64,000 nucleotides of DNA, taken from NCBI GenBank assembly GCA_012845835.1, contig JABAKD010000024.1:3390061-3454060 (forward strand). The letters are read 5' to 3'. The notes beneath the pieces were generated by a model, which worked only from the letters and a program-made list of their open reading frames with translations, did not search any database and was not told the DNA's origin. Shown one piece after another: positions 10,921 to 22,228 of the stretch; the first letter of the stretch is position 1; every line of letters begins with the position of its first letter. The position numbers were made by a program, and so were the translations under genes. Origin of the DNA: Undaria pinnatifida. Lineage: Eukaryota; Sar; Phaeophyceae; Laminariales; Alariaceae.

Positions 10921-13900
10921 CACACTACAGGACACTTCGAAAAAAGAAAACATAAATGCTGACCCGGGCTGGGTTTCTTATTGTTGGCATAGGGGGCTTC
11001 TTGCACCAACTTTCGCGTGTACCGGCTCTCGGATTTCTTATATTCCAGTAAATGTCAGCGTGCCATTCTAGTTACTTATTACCCTATTTCTTAGCGCTCT
11101 GTGGGAATAAACGCGCCGTTCTTATTACCCTGGTTCTTATTACAGTAGGTGTCCTGTATCTGGTACCACTCTGCTGTAGGCCTGTCCGCCCGTGGTCGCG
11201 TCCAACCGGCCCGCTTTGACGACGGGCATCCGGTTGTGTTCCCGGGGCAGAGAGAGGGAGACGGTCGTGCTGTAGGCTACACCTGAAGGCCATGACGGCA
11301 AGGGGCCACATCTTACCCCAATAGCCCACATAATGCGGCCAAACTCTCACCCCAACATTGCGAACCTGCGAGCACGATCCAACTCTATTTCCATGAAGAA
11401 GTGTGTGGGTTGACCCCATAGGGTTGGTAATGTGGCAACCGCAACCTTTTGAGCTGTAGCATCGAGCTGTCACAACATCGACGAGTTATGCCACCACCGG
11501 TACGCCAAATAACTATGACATGAGGTATGATACACTGTTAAAGAGGGTGTTGAGGGTGCAACATCTGAGCAACTTAGGTTTCGAGGTTGATCGCTCATCG
11601 TGTTCCAAAGCTCCCATGATACCATAGACACCAACCCATAAATACAAAAACACACCACGAGCACTGGTGGGTTCGGTTGCTGCTGAGTGCCATGTGAATC
11701 CAATGCATTGCCGGGTCCCATTGCCTCTACGATGGTATCATGACGTCATGAACGCAACAACGCAAACATACCCCACCAAAACAACACCTGAAAAAATGCA
11801 ACACGTACCGTCACCAGTTTCATTCTTAGCTCCATCCCGCTTGGAAAGGGTCGAGCGAGGGAGAGTTTTTTTTTGGCAGCGGAGAGGCAACAAAGCCATA
11901 TTCCATGAGCGTTGCAGCCTCGGTGCGTTGAGGATGGGGTTTGTCTACAGTGTATGGCAACGCAAACAAACGACGCGAAGCAACGGACACTAGACTATAT
12001 ACTACTTTGCGTTACCTAACAAGGTGCTGCTGCTGTCGACATGATGAGTGCGATAGTGCTCTGCTATACGCCCCTCCCTGTCGCGGAGCCGCCACGCAGA
12101 AAGCCCGCGCGAGGGGGAGGCCGAGGCCTTGGATCATGAAAGCCGCGCACAGAGCTCGGGCGGGGGTGGTGACCATTGCTGCACCTTGGGAGCCTGGAAA
12201 AGACGGATGCTTCTGCAGTCAAAGAAAGGACGCGGCTGGCAGGCTTGCTGCAAAAAGTAAAAAGGAGAGTTGGGAGTTCATACTTTTTAAATTGGCGTTT
12301 TTTTGTGTTGGGCTTGTTGTCTCAGAGGTAGTCACCGGTTCGGGCCGCAATCGCATTGCCAGGAGTAATCTGCAGCCAGCGTAGGCTATCAGCAGGATTG
12401 GAGAAGCCCGTCCCTGCCGTTCATTGGTGGAGAAGTAGACGCTTGGGCGGCACGTGGGGTCCCTAACGCAGGCGCGATCCGCCGTTTACTTTTGTTCATC
12501 CACCCAATCCCTAGGTCCTGCTACGACGCTTCACGAGGGGAGAACTGACTGCTGTGACTACGACCTCTCGTGCTCTCGGCTATTCTTTCTTCCCAAGGCA
12601 GCAGCGGGTTCAACCTGAGATAGTCGGGGTGTGTGGCTATGGAGATGTCTCGGTAACATCTTCTCTCACCAAGACAAGATAATCCCAAAACCCTCGCTAG
12701 GAGGGGGGAGGGGGAGTGCTTCTCCATTACGAGCTCAGGCCAAGCGGGGGTGGGAGGCGTCGAAGTATCCTGCGCGGGCTGCCGTAATTGAGGTGATGGT
12801 GGTGTGGTTTCGAGTACAGCAGTAGAATAAGGTACACGTGTACACGCACTATGTTGTACATGCTGCTGTAAGTCTTGCTGTGCGTAGACTTTTTTATACA
12901 AGCGTTGTTCTGAATTTGGACGAAGAACGGAAACACGATGACACGCGCACGCTCATGGACGGAATGATCTGATCTTGCGCTCTTGGGTTTATACGAAATC
13001 CCCTGTTGGACCTTAATGTAAGGACCGAGTGATAATCATATATATAACTAAAGTGTTCTTATATTTCCGTTCACGTTGGTGGGTGCTGATGTCCATCACG
13101 ACCGTGTTCATTACTTGACTCCAGTATGCATTACCCTGGTACCGGTGTATTGCTTGTTTTTGAATCAAAAAGTGTGCTGCTGCGGCTGTTCCAGGTACCC
13201 GTGGAGGCGTGTGGTAACATCACATCATTCATACTCTGGTAGACAAATCGTACGTCATCCTTGTGTACGAGGAAACAAGTTGTCGATACTCAGCTTCTCA
13301 AGCTGCGAGGTGCGTGATACGTCGGTCGGTCGCTCAGGCTCTCTGTCTCGTGAATGATGTTTCGTAGACCGTTTTAAAGCCCTGGTTGGAATTAAACACA
13401 TGTCAGCAGAGCAGACACGTCAAGCGCAGGAAAACGCGCGCAGGCAATGACAGCGTCAAGTGTTCCGCACTAAAACCGAGTAGTGTGGTGTCAGTCAAGG
13501 CAAATGAAGGCAAATTTGCTTTCCGTCAAGGGGTGATAGGGCTGTCCCCTGAAACCTTTACTAGCTGCGTATCCATCGTAGCGCATGCCCTGCCCTGTCT
13601 CGCCATCTCGTGAACGATCTGGTCGCAGGCCGGTGACTGCCCTTGTTGGAGTACGAGGCACCCGTATTGCGACAAGGGTCAACGCAGCAGCAGTACCCCA
13701 GTCAGTCAACTTTAGCAGTCAACACTGGGCAAATATGTCAGGAGGCGGCACTTTGACCCCTTGACCGACGGCAATTTACGTCGGTTTACCTTGACTTACG
13801 CCATACTACTAGGTTATAGAGAACGAACGGTTTTGCACCCTTGGCCGCGGGAAATTTTCCCTTGGCTGGCCGTCTCCTGACATCTTTGACAACGGGGCGA

Positions 13901-14470
13901 TATTATTTTTTTTTGCGGACGATTACGGCGTGTTTTGGTCCTCAACAATTTTGCAAAATTCGAAATGTGCGCCTTCACGTACGTATTATACGTACGCACG
14001 TATCGAAATTTGTTCAGCTCGCACTCGCTTGAATTGAACTTCAACGACCAATCAACAACGACCCAACGGTACGACAACGATCACCTCCCCCGTTCTCCCG
14101 TTGCGTTTCGGCGTATTGGCCGATTGGCCGACCTGGTGACCGCGTCCCCTAACCCCTACGGGTACTTACTTTCCATTAAGGCCTCCATGTTTTCGGGAGA
14201 ACTCGCGCTTGCGAGGTCGGAATCGTGGAATCCGGAATCGGGTCAAAATTCGGACATTCGGACATGCGCGGCCGCACTGCCCCATTACTACACGGTTTTG
14301 CCACTCGTATGTCGATTACTACTTCTGCATCATTTGCCGCCCGAGATGCCACTTATGCTTCGTAACTATTAATTGCTATTCGTAACGGCCAAAGATCGAG
14401 AAATGCGCCGGTTTTCGATGGTATTATGCGTTGTTTTTCCGTAAAACGGGGTGACTGACATTATTGGGAT
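10921..14470. other. No convincing gene
   Basis: Unique-looking sequence with scattered repeat fragments. An open frame at 11941-12384 has no recognisable domain. Around 13230-13330 there is a weak relative of repeat X, and 13690-13800 has TTGACGG-type words resembling those at 27.2 kb. Confidence 0.4.
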
Positions 14471-14474
14471 TTTT

Positions 14475-15360
14475 AAAACCATGGAACTAACCTTATTAGC
14501 CCTAACCCATACGCAATACCAGTGCCGCCCACTAGGGGGTCGTAATGACGTCACTGGGGTGAAGTGGTTAAAAATACCCAAGTGTGTATGACTGGGCTCT
14601 AAAGGGATTAAAGGCTGCTTGGAGCCTTAAAGCTTGCCTTCAAGCCGTTTGTGTGTCCAAACACAACGCCGTAGAATCCCCATCAACAAAAAATCATGGA
14701 ACTAACCCTATTAATCCTAACCCATACGCGATACCGGTCGAAGTGTCCCCTAGTGACGTCATGACGTCACTGGGGTAAAATGGTTGAAAAACCCCAAATG
14801 TGTATGACTGGGCTCTAAAGAGATTAAAGGCTGTTTGGAGCCCTAAAGCTTGCCTTCAAGCCGTGTGTGTGTTCAAACACAACGCCGTAGACGGGAATCC
14901 CCATAAACAGAAAATCATGGAACTAACCCTATTAACCCTAACCCATACGCAATACCGGTCAAAGTGTCCCCGAGTAACGTCATAATGACGTCACTGGGGT
15001 GGAATGGTTGGAAAAACCCAAATGTGTATGGCTGGGCTCTAAAGGATGAAAGGCTGTTTGGAGCCTTAAAACTTGCCTTCAAGCCGTGTGTGTGTCCAAC
15101 ACACAACACCGTAGACCGGAATCCCCATAAATAGAAAATCATGGAACTAACCCTATTAACCCTAACCCATACCTGGTACCTGACACGCAATACTGGTGGA
15201 AGTGCCCCCTAGCAACGTCATAACGACGTCAGTGGGGTGAAACGGTTGAAAAACACAAAAATGTGTCATCATTGGGCTCGAAAGGGATTAAAGGCTGTTT
15301 GGAGCCGTAAAACTTGCCTCCAAGCCGATTGTGTGTCTAAACACAACGCCGTAGACCTGG
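14475..15360. repeat. Tandem array of about 215-223-bp units, four copies
   Basis: ATGGAACTAACCCTATTA starts units at about 14480, 14696, 14917 and 15140. Each unit carries a GACGTCA word (TGACGTCA in most), the block GGGCTCTAAAGGGATTAAAG and GCCTTCAAGCCG. Units are about 85-90 per cent alike by eye. Confidence 0.9.
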
Positions 15361-15914
15361 AATCCCCACAAGCAGGGGATAGGGTAGATATTCTAGGCAT
15401 TTCGCAAAGAACCTTCCAAAGAAATTTCCAATTGGAATTCTCCGCTTGGAAATCTCTCTCCCTGTGGGCCGAAAGCGCGTTTCGAAATACGTCGCCCTTG
15501 TCCACTACTTTTCGGAATTTCCACAAAAAAAAAGGGGTATGAATATTGGTTCACCACGATACTCGCCGATCAAGGTGAATAAAGCACGTAGTTCTGCAAC
15601 AAATATTTTCACTCTAATTCCAAGTAATTCTCCCTACAAAACGTGGGAGCACGAGCCTTAAAATTTGCCTTATCCCTGATTACGGACCGTAGTGCGTGCC
15701 TTAACCATACGCCTTAACGCCGTCTGTGGCGTGGCTAGGGCCTACCCTAGGCTGCCACGTACGCTTTGCAACGGCCGAAAAGGAAGAAATGGACGACGAA
15801 ACCAATTAATAATTGCAAGCCCAGAACTGCAGCACTAAATTGCAAGTCCTGTTGTTCCAGGGCAAAACGCATTGTCGGAGTACCGGTAACCCCAATAGAC
15901 CACCCCCCCATTAG

Positions 15915-16136
15915 GTTACAGATGGTGGCCACAGAAGGCAAAAAAGGAAGGAGATAAGATAAGCATTAAATATTTATATGTAATATGTGGAAGAAGCGTA
16001 CTGAGCCCCCCAATGTTGGAGGTTTCTCTGTCAAGAGTAGGGAAGGTGCTCCGCCTCGAAAGGGATGCGTATTCAATGGTCGAATGACTACGAAGGCAAG
16101 CAACAAATGAGTCCCCCCCCCCCCCCCCCGCCCCCA
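15915..16136 (+). mobile_element. Non-LTR retrotransposon family A, truncated 3' end
   Basis: Shares with four other loci the 3' block GATGGTGGCCACAG ... CAATGTTGGAGG ... GCAAGCAACAAATGAGT and then a poly(C) run (16113-16130). Only the last roughly 220 bp are present, as expected for 5' truncation on insertion. Confidence 0.75.
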
Positions 16137-16259
16137 TTTGTTTGGGTCAACCTTCTACCCTGATGCCACCTGGACCTGATGCCTCCTAGCACCTTTTGGT
16201 GGTGCAGAAATACGGCGACCAGCCCTCCACAGGAGCCGCCGGGGGCCTTGAGCGTGTAA

Positions 16260-16410
16260 GCGCCCACCGTAATCGTGTGGCTTGCAAATAGTGCTGCGGG
16301 TCTGGGATTACTATTCACCGCGCCCGAAATGGGAGCGCCCACCGTAATCGTGTGGCTTGCAAATAGTGCTGCAGGTCTGGGATTACTATTCACCGCGCCC
16401 GAAATGGGCC
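16260..16410. repeat. 75-bp tandem duplication
   Basis: Two nearly identical copies of a unit starting GCGCCCACCGTAATCGTGTG. Near identity suggests a recent event. Confidence 0.95.
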
Positions 16411-16774
16411 CGTTTTCGTTTTTTTTCATTTTTTTTCTAGTATACCGGGGAAAGTTCGTTCGTGTCCCCCGAGTAGCCTTTACTTGCAGCCACGTTACCC
16501 AACGTAAAATGCTTATTTTTAGTTTGTGTTCCTTTTCCGGTCACCCCCACTCGACAGGCTGCGGTCACTCATGGTCTTTGGTTGCTGGTTGGGCCATTGT
16601 GTACGTCTTTGCCCGGTGGGATCTGCAAGATACGGATCTTGAACACGTCTCATGACGGCAATCGCAGGATTTAGACTATCTAGATTGTGGTCTGTCCGAT
16701 ATGCGCATGCTTCCATTAACATTGGCGGTTTCTCTATCGCCGGTTGAGTATTTTCTTCTTTTCCTTTTTTTTTC

Positions 16775-16925
16775 TTTTTTTTTCCATCCTCCGGCGGATG
16801 GGGAAAAATAAAGCTCTAGCTCACCGCACTTCCACGTATTTTCATATGCGTCGTGTGTCGATTTAACTCAGTTGCTTTCGCAGCCCAACGCTAGCTGGCG
16901 CACCCTTCAGCCAGTCGCCCGCGAT
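16775..16925 (+). repeat. Dispersed repeat Y, copy 1
   Basis: CCTCCGGCGGATGGGGAAAA ... CACTTCCACGTATTT ... AACGCTAGCTGGCG is also found at 27640-27785 and 36445-36600. It is about 145 bp, preceded by a T-rich run, so it may be a short non-autonomous element. Confidence 0.7.
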
Positions 16926-18180
16926 CGTCCCTGTGAAACCGCTTGGCACAAATGAGAACAACCGATAGTGGCAGTACGCGGAGTAGTGCTGGTGTCAAGG
17001 GGTTGCGTGTCATACGTCACCCGCTTGCCATCGACCAACACGGACCACCGACAACCTGTAGTCTAGATGCTAGAGCTGTGAGTCGGCCTGATTTTACGAC
17101 CTATAGTTAATCGGTTCGTGCCGTTAGCCAAAGAAAGGCAAATCAACTAGGCCGGCTTTTAGTTTTGACAAGTCGGCCGACGGAGCCAGCCGATGGCCAG
17201 CCGACTTGCCGACGTAAGTCAGGCGATCGAAGCGAGGACAGTTAGCCCCCCCCGCCCTGGGAACCCCCGCCCAAAACTGGAAAAATGTATCCCGCATTAA
17301 GCGGTATCCCCACAAGTATGGAAACCCGATAAGTTGGATAGTCGGCCCCTTCGGGAATCACCTAACTAAATAATGTCAATGTCGACTTTTGGACTAGTTA
17401 GTTGATGACTTCGGTCGTGCCGACCCACAACTCTAGTCATGCGCATCATACTCGTACTGTAGTTGACAACTGTTGCTGGTGGGCGAAAGTGATGGATCAT
17501 AAGGAGTTGCTTACTACATCGGCATCTGGTGGTACGTTCACGAGTACTGAGGGCGAGCGGCTGATTAATCTTCAGATATTTTTTCGTTTCGGCCCCTTTG
17601 TTTAGAGACCAAAACATGGGGAGTGAGTGCGGTGGTATCAACCGAGCCGTTCGCCCATAATTTGTCTAAACAAGTACCTGAACCTCTGCTCTTCTCTCCA
17701 CACAATTACCAGCTTAGTGCCATTTGCAGACCCGTCCTGCATTTAAAAGGGCGAGCGGCAGTTCTTGTTGCCTCGGAGATTAGTAAACATATACAAGGGC
17801 TCCGCTCCGCGGGCGGCTGACGCCGCCCGCTTCGCTCGCGCAAGGAATAATGAAACTACAACAGGAAAGGGGAGAGAGCGAAGAGGCCCATGGTTTGGTA
17901 CGACTAGCGAATTGATAATGCCAAGAGCTGCTTGCGCGGAGCTATTAATAGTTGCCCTGTCTGTGCTGTGCGCTGCTATGCTGTGTGCTTGTTGGCGCTG
18001 TAACATTCTGGTCGGCAGTGTGCGTTTAATTTGCGAGGCGGGGGAAACATAGGAACCGAGAGAGGACAATCAACTTTGAAGACAAAGCTAAAAAAAGACG
18101 AGTACAAAAGCACGTACATACCGGTACCTTGTATACCTGGTACTTCGCATCATATACCTGGTACAACTGCTGTATGTTCG
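16926..18180. other. No gene seen
   Basis: Contains a fragment of the 3.5-kb dispersed repeat (16931-16990). No exon-like segment stands out. Confidence 0.4.
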
Positions 18181-18184
18181 AAAG

Positions 18185-18600
18185 AAAGCACAGCGCAGCA
18201 TGAAACAGCACTGCACCGCAGGGCAACGCACGGCAACGCACCGCACCGCACCGCACCGCACGGCGCTGCGCTGCTGTGAGCTGTATATAATAGCTATGGC
18301 CTGAGCTGAGCTGGGGGTGCATTTTTATTGTGGTTCAGCAAAATGAGAGTACGTGAGTACGCAGCAGAAATCATTCAACACGGCACAGCACGGCACAGCA
18401 CCCCACAACACTGCACATCATCGCACAGTACCGCACCACACGGCAGGGCACGGCAGGGAACGCCAGGGAACGGCACTGCGCGGCACTGCACGGCACTGCC
18501 CTGCTGAGCTAGCGCTGCGCTGCTGAGCTGTAGCGCGCTGTGCGATGCTGGGCGGAGCTGAGCTGATAATTACGCGATGAGCTAAGCTAAGATCATCAGG
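18185..18600. repeat. GCACGGCACC-type degenerate pentamer array
   Basis: Words of the form CGGCA/CCGCA recur every five bases and then change to (GAGCT)-type words around 18510-18590. It is interrupted at 18280-18375 by non-repetitive sequence. Confidence 0.8.
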
Positions 18601-18969
18601 CTGGGACCTCTGTCTGATGAAAGCTTCGTGCAATTATCATACTGAACGTGAAGGGAATCAAATAAAAGCTGGACCGTTCCGCAAGTAATGAAAGGAGGCG
18701 GTGTCCAGGTAGTATGTGGTATTCCAAAAAAACAGGAGTTTTGAACTCATCAGGGGGAGCAAAAAAAACAATTTCCAAAAAAACGCTAAAAAAACTTGAA
18801 TGTTGAACAAAAAAAAAAAAAAAAGCCCTGAGAAGCGCTGTTTCAGGCATCCGAGCCCGCTCAGCCGTCTGGAAAGGAGAATGTCGTAAAGTTAGTGTGG
18901 AAATCGAAACAAATGGAGGCCTCTCAATTCTCAGGGCCTCTCAGGAGATCGATATTTGTAAGTAATTGT

Positions 18970-19155
18970 ATAGGGACAATGATACTAGCGACGACGTCGG
19001 CTTTTTTTTTAATCGCGACTACGGGGACAGTTAGTAGTCATCCCCGGGTACGTTAGCGTATTATATAGTAAGGATATAGGGAAAATGATACTCGCGACTA
19101 CGTTGGCGTCTTTTTGAATCACGACTACGTGGACAGTTAGTAGTCGTCCTCGGGT
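18970..19155. repeat. Direct repeat of about 107 bp
   Basis: ATGATACTAGCGACGACGT ... GGACAGTTAGTAGTCATCC is followed by ATGATACTCGCGACTACGT ... GGACAGTTAGTAGTCGTCC: two diverged tandem copies. Confidence 0.8.
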
Positions 19156-19214
19156 TTCAGGACTTGCGTTTCGGGTTGGGGGTCGGCTTTGCTATGCACG
19201 TGTCGTAGAGCTCC

Positions 19215-19637
19215 TTACTTCGCAGTTTGGATACACACTATTTGCCCCAGCAGCCCTGGCTGCCCCCGTACGTCACACTCTCTGCCCCGGCAGCCCTGGC
19301 TGCCCCCGTACGTGTGGCCGATGCTGAAACCGCCATTTAGTTTTGACATCCCCCCTACTTGATGCCCCAAAGAAGTTAGTGGCTGATACAGCAGTGCCGT
19401 TCGTATAACGCGCAAGATACACCCCGTGGTATTAATCTCAAAAGCGGTTGTCTCTAAACCGTGGGGCGCCGGGCACACACGGCGAGAGTGGTGGCACTTT
19501 AGAAATATCTCCTCGGGCGAGATCTCGTCTCCGTAGACGACTCGCGCGGCGGTTGCGCTCCCCCCCTTGTGGAGAAAATGAGCTTCGAAAATCGCCCGAA
19601 GGGCTGTGTCGCTGGGGTTACGCTGTTTTTGTGCCAT
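19215..19637 (-). CDS. Open frame of unknown function, doubtful
   Basis: One hundred forty codons from ATG at 19637. The first 60 residues (starting MAQKQRNPSDTALRAIFEAH) have a protein-like composition. The C-terminal part runs through a 36-bp tandem duplication (CAGCCCTGGCTGCCCCCGTA at about 19250 and 19292), so that part is unlikely to be conserved. No domain is recognised. It could be a fragment of a real gene or chance. Confidence 0.15.
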   Translation of the reverse strand: MAQKQRNPSDTALRAIFEAHFLHKGGSATAARVVYGDEISPEEIFLKCHHSRRVCPAPHGLETTAFEINTTGCILRVIRTALLYQPLTSLGHQVGGMSKLNGGFSIGHTYGGSQGCRGRECDVRGQPGLLGQIVCIQTAK

Positions 19638-19639
19638 CG

Positions 19640-20690
19640 TTTATTTTGCGCGTAGTAACCGTATGTAGGTTGTCTATTGGTGTCGGGAGGATGTTCCGTC
19701 TTCCTTGAGATATAGAGTTACGAGCTCGGGAAACGCGCCCTCCTTCGTCACAGCCTTGAGCGTAGAACGTAGATTTTCGTATGAAACGATATCATACAGT
19801 AGTACGAGCAACTTTTGTCTTTTTGCTCACTAGTATGTGGTATTCATACCGGTATATGTTATATTCTGTTGATCGTTTACGAGTCATTGGCTGTACCGTT
19901 ACTCCTCTCCTGGCAGTACTACTTTTCGTAAGTACGGTCTCTGTTGGCCTACATTCGTGACCGTTACGGGCGTGCGCAGAGCCACCGGCCGCCGTGAAGC
20001 GGTCCTTGAAATATATTACGGTCTCACAAGACCTCCACATGCCGATATATATAGCCGGTATCCAGAGTGTACCCCTTCGTAAAGCACCGTGTAAATTATT
20101 GCTAGTGTTCGTGCAGCATGGTACTTCCCCAGGTAGCTGGACCTGGCATGTTACTCTCCCATAACCTACACTATCTGCGGTAGGTTTATGCCGTGTATAC
20201 ACTACATGCTCGACTTTTAAGGGTGTAAGTATGTTGATACCAGGCGCTCTACATCCTGCGTCCAATTTTTGGAGACAGCACTTTTGGGGACAGCTTTTGA
20301 TGATTATTTTAAAAATATTTCATCGGTCCTCTGCAAGCAACTTTCGAGGACATTCTTTTTTTTCGAATTTTGCAGCGTGAGAAATGGCTTATTGCTGAAC
20401 AAAGGCAAGACCCTCCCCCTTAACCCTTTTAGCACCACATTCCCGAGATGTGGACAACACACTCGGAGTTAGACTAGGGTAATTTTAGGAGTTAGAAATA
20501 GGTCAAGTACTAGGATGCTCGAATACGACGAGTAATTCAGTACAAAGAGCAGATCTGAGAATGTACCCACTTAAAATAAATAGAGACGAGAGATAGTTGA
20601 AATGGTACCATGAAAAAATTAAAAAACAAAATAATAGGACCCCTCCCAATAAGTGAAAACAACTCACCCACATAATATGTTACAAGTACC
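19640..20690. other. No gene seen
   Basis: Includes AT-rich stretches and isolated repeat words. No exon or RNA gene is recognised. Confidence 0.35.
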
Positions 20691-20696
20691 AACAAC

Positions 20697-20775
20697 GCAG
20701 CTTGTGAAGATGAGTATCGACCCCAAATCCGTCGAACTCACAGCTGACGTCCTTAAACCAATTTTATAACATATC
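20697..20775 (-). repeat. Dispersed repeat X, copy 5
   Basis: Reverse orientation: GCTTGTGAAGATGAGTATCG is the complement of the X core. Confidence 0.7.
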
Positions 20776-20779
20776 AAGT

Positions 20780-21566
20780 AAGGAACATGCCAAGAAAGAG
20801 GTTGCCAGCAACGACTGGCAGGGCTGACCGGGCTGTATGGGAGAAAACAACGAAAAAGCGAGCTAGATTAAGGTGGCACAGCGTGGTCGAAAAAGTATGG
20901 AGTTACCTACGGTGAAGGAAGCCAAGAAGAGATACTGTCCATTGAGGGGTTTGGGGGTGCAAGACGAAGCGAAAGAAATAATAGCAGGAAGGGAAAGGGT
21001 AGCGCTAAGAAAGGTGTGAATGGACAGTTAGAGATATACGAGGAGGTGGGAATTGAAACGTATTGGCACCGCCCAATGAGCTATGCGAAAACGCCGAAAC
21101 TTCGTTTTCGTGTCAGAGGTCTAGACTGCTGGCCAGAAAGAAAAATGAGGTATACCAATGGTCGGGTGGAAGAGGAAGGTTTAACATCTACCCATGTGGC
21201 AAAGACGATATTAGAACCCGCATAGTGGATGTGAACTGTACAAGGAGGAACGGGATGCGTTGGAGGAGATGAGGGACACACGAATGTGGCATGGAGAAGT
21301 ACATTAGGTAGTAGCGACGAAACGAACGCTATCGTAGATGATAGATGGTGGCCGCAGTCGGCCAAACCAGAAGGAGATAAGATAAACAAAACAAACGTAC
21401 CAGGTATGTATCAATAGGAATGTGGAAGAAACGTACTGAGCGCCCAAATGTTGGAAGTGTCTTTAGTAGGAGTAGGAACGGTGCTCCGTCTCGAAAGGGA
21501 TGTGTGGTCAATGGTCCAATGATTAAGGCAAGTAGCAAATGAGTACGCCCCCCCCCCCCCACCCCT
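20780..21566 (+). mobile_element. Non-LTR retrotransposon family A, 3' portion with broken ORF
   Basis: Longest family A copy. Fragments in three frames read in order RLPATTGRADRAVWEKTTKK, RARLRWHSVVEKVW, QLEIYEEVGIETYWHRPM, AKTPKLRFRVRGLD, a CGK-containing segment, and GCELYKEERDALEE in a shifted frame. This looks like the region after the reverse transcriptase of a LINE, broken by frameshifts and stops. The 3' end is GCAAATGAGTACGCC followed by poly(C). No reverse transcriptase domain remains, so the LINE assignment is inference. Confidence 0.65.
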
Positions 21567-21639
21567 TGCGACCCGCGGTGCCTCCCGTACGTTGTTTGTG
21601 TGCGTGTGTACTTCATACTACTCCGTACCCGCCTCCCTA

Positions 21640-21840
21640 ACCCCCCCCCCCCCTCCTCCCCCCCTCTCCGCCCCCTCCCTCCCAACAGCAGCAGCAGCAG
21701 TCGCAGCAGCAGAAACATAAAAAGTAGAAAAAGCGGAAGCAGCGGCGGAAGCAACAGCACCAGCCCCACCAGCAAGAGCAGCACCAGCACCAGCAATAGC
21801 ATCATCATCAGCAGCAGCAGCAGCATCTTATCGCATTGCG
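21640..21840. repeat. C-rich run and AGC/CAGCAG microsatellite
   Basis: CCCCTCC words are followed by imperfect (CAG)n. The Ser-rich and Leu-rich frames here are microsatellite artefacts. Confidence 0.8.
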
Positions 21841-22108
21841 TTGCACTGCCTCATCAGCGTGGTGGTAGTGGCCGGGATTTTCGTTTCGTTCTGACGCGCT
21901 TTTGTCTCTTCGACGGAGCCGCTTAAGAACCAAGGAAAAACAACCAAGAAATAGGCCGTGGGAACCCCCCGCCACTTTCTTACGCCGATACAAAAGAAAG
22001 GGGAAACCCCTCTCCGCTTTCTTTTACGCCGGGAGCGAGGGAGAGGCGAGGAAGGAAGGGACAGGGGGCGCAGGGGAGAGGGAATAAGACGCAGGCTTTG
22101 GTTTCTGC

Positions 22109-22228
22109 ATGATGTCTTTCGCTAGGGGGGGGGGCGGGGGGGCGGCGCCTAGCGTGGATCAATTACGGCGGATGGCGGATCTGGCGCTACGGCAGGTTAA
22201 GAAGCTCAGAAAGTACGAGCTAGAACAG
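22109..22228 (+). CDS. SIZ1-like: SUMO ligase exon 1
   Basis: Forty codons from a double ATG: a Gly run, then a basic amphipathic helix (DQLRRMADLALRQVKKLRKY). Donor CAG/GTGAGT. The helix is compatible with an N-terminal SAP-like segment but too short to assign. Exon 2 does not follow in phase, so an unseen exon may lie in the 4.5-kb intron. Confidence 0.55.

Noticed and set aside
11941-12384. 147-codon open frame on the plus strand
   Set aside because: No recognisable domain, a Cys/Arg-rich mixture, no neighbouring exon-like signals. Left as unexplained sequence.
21007-21272. Host gene fragment with a CGK motif
   Set aside because: The peptide is broken by frameshifts and its 3' flank is repeated at four other loci, so it is a retrotransposon remnant.
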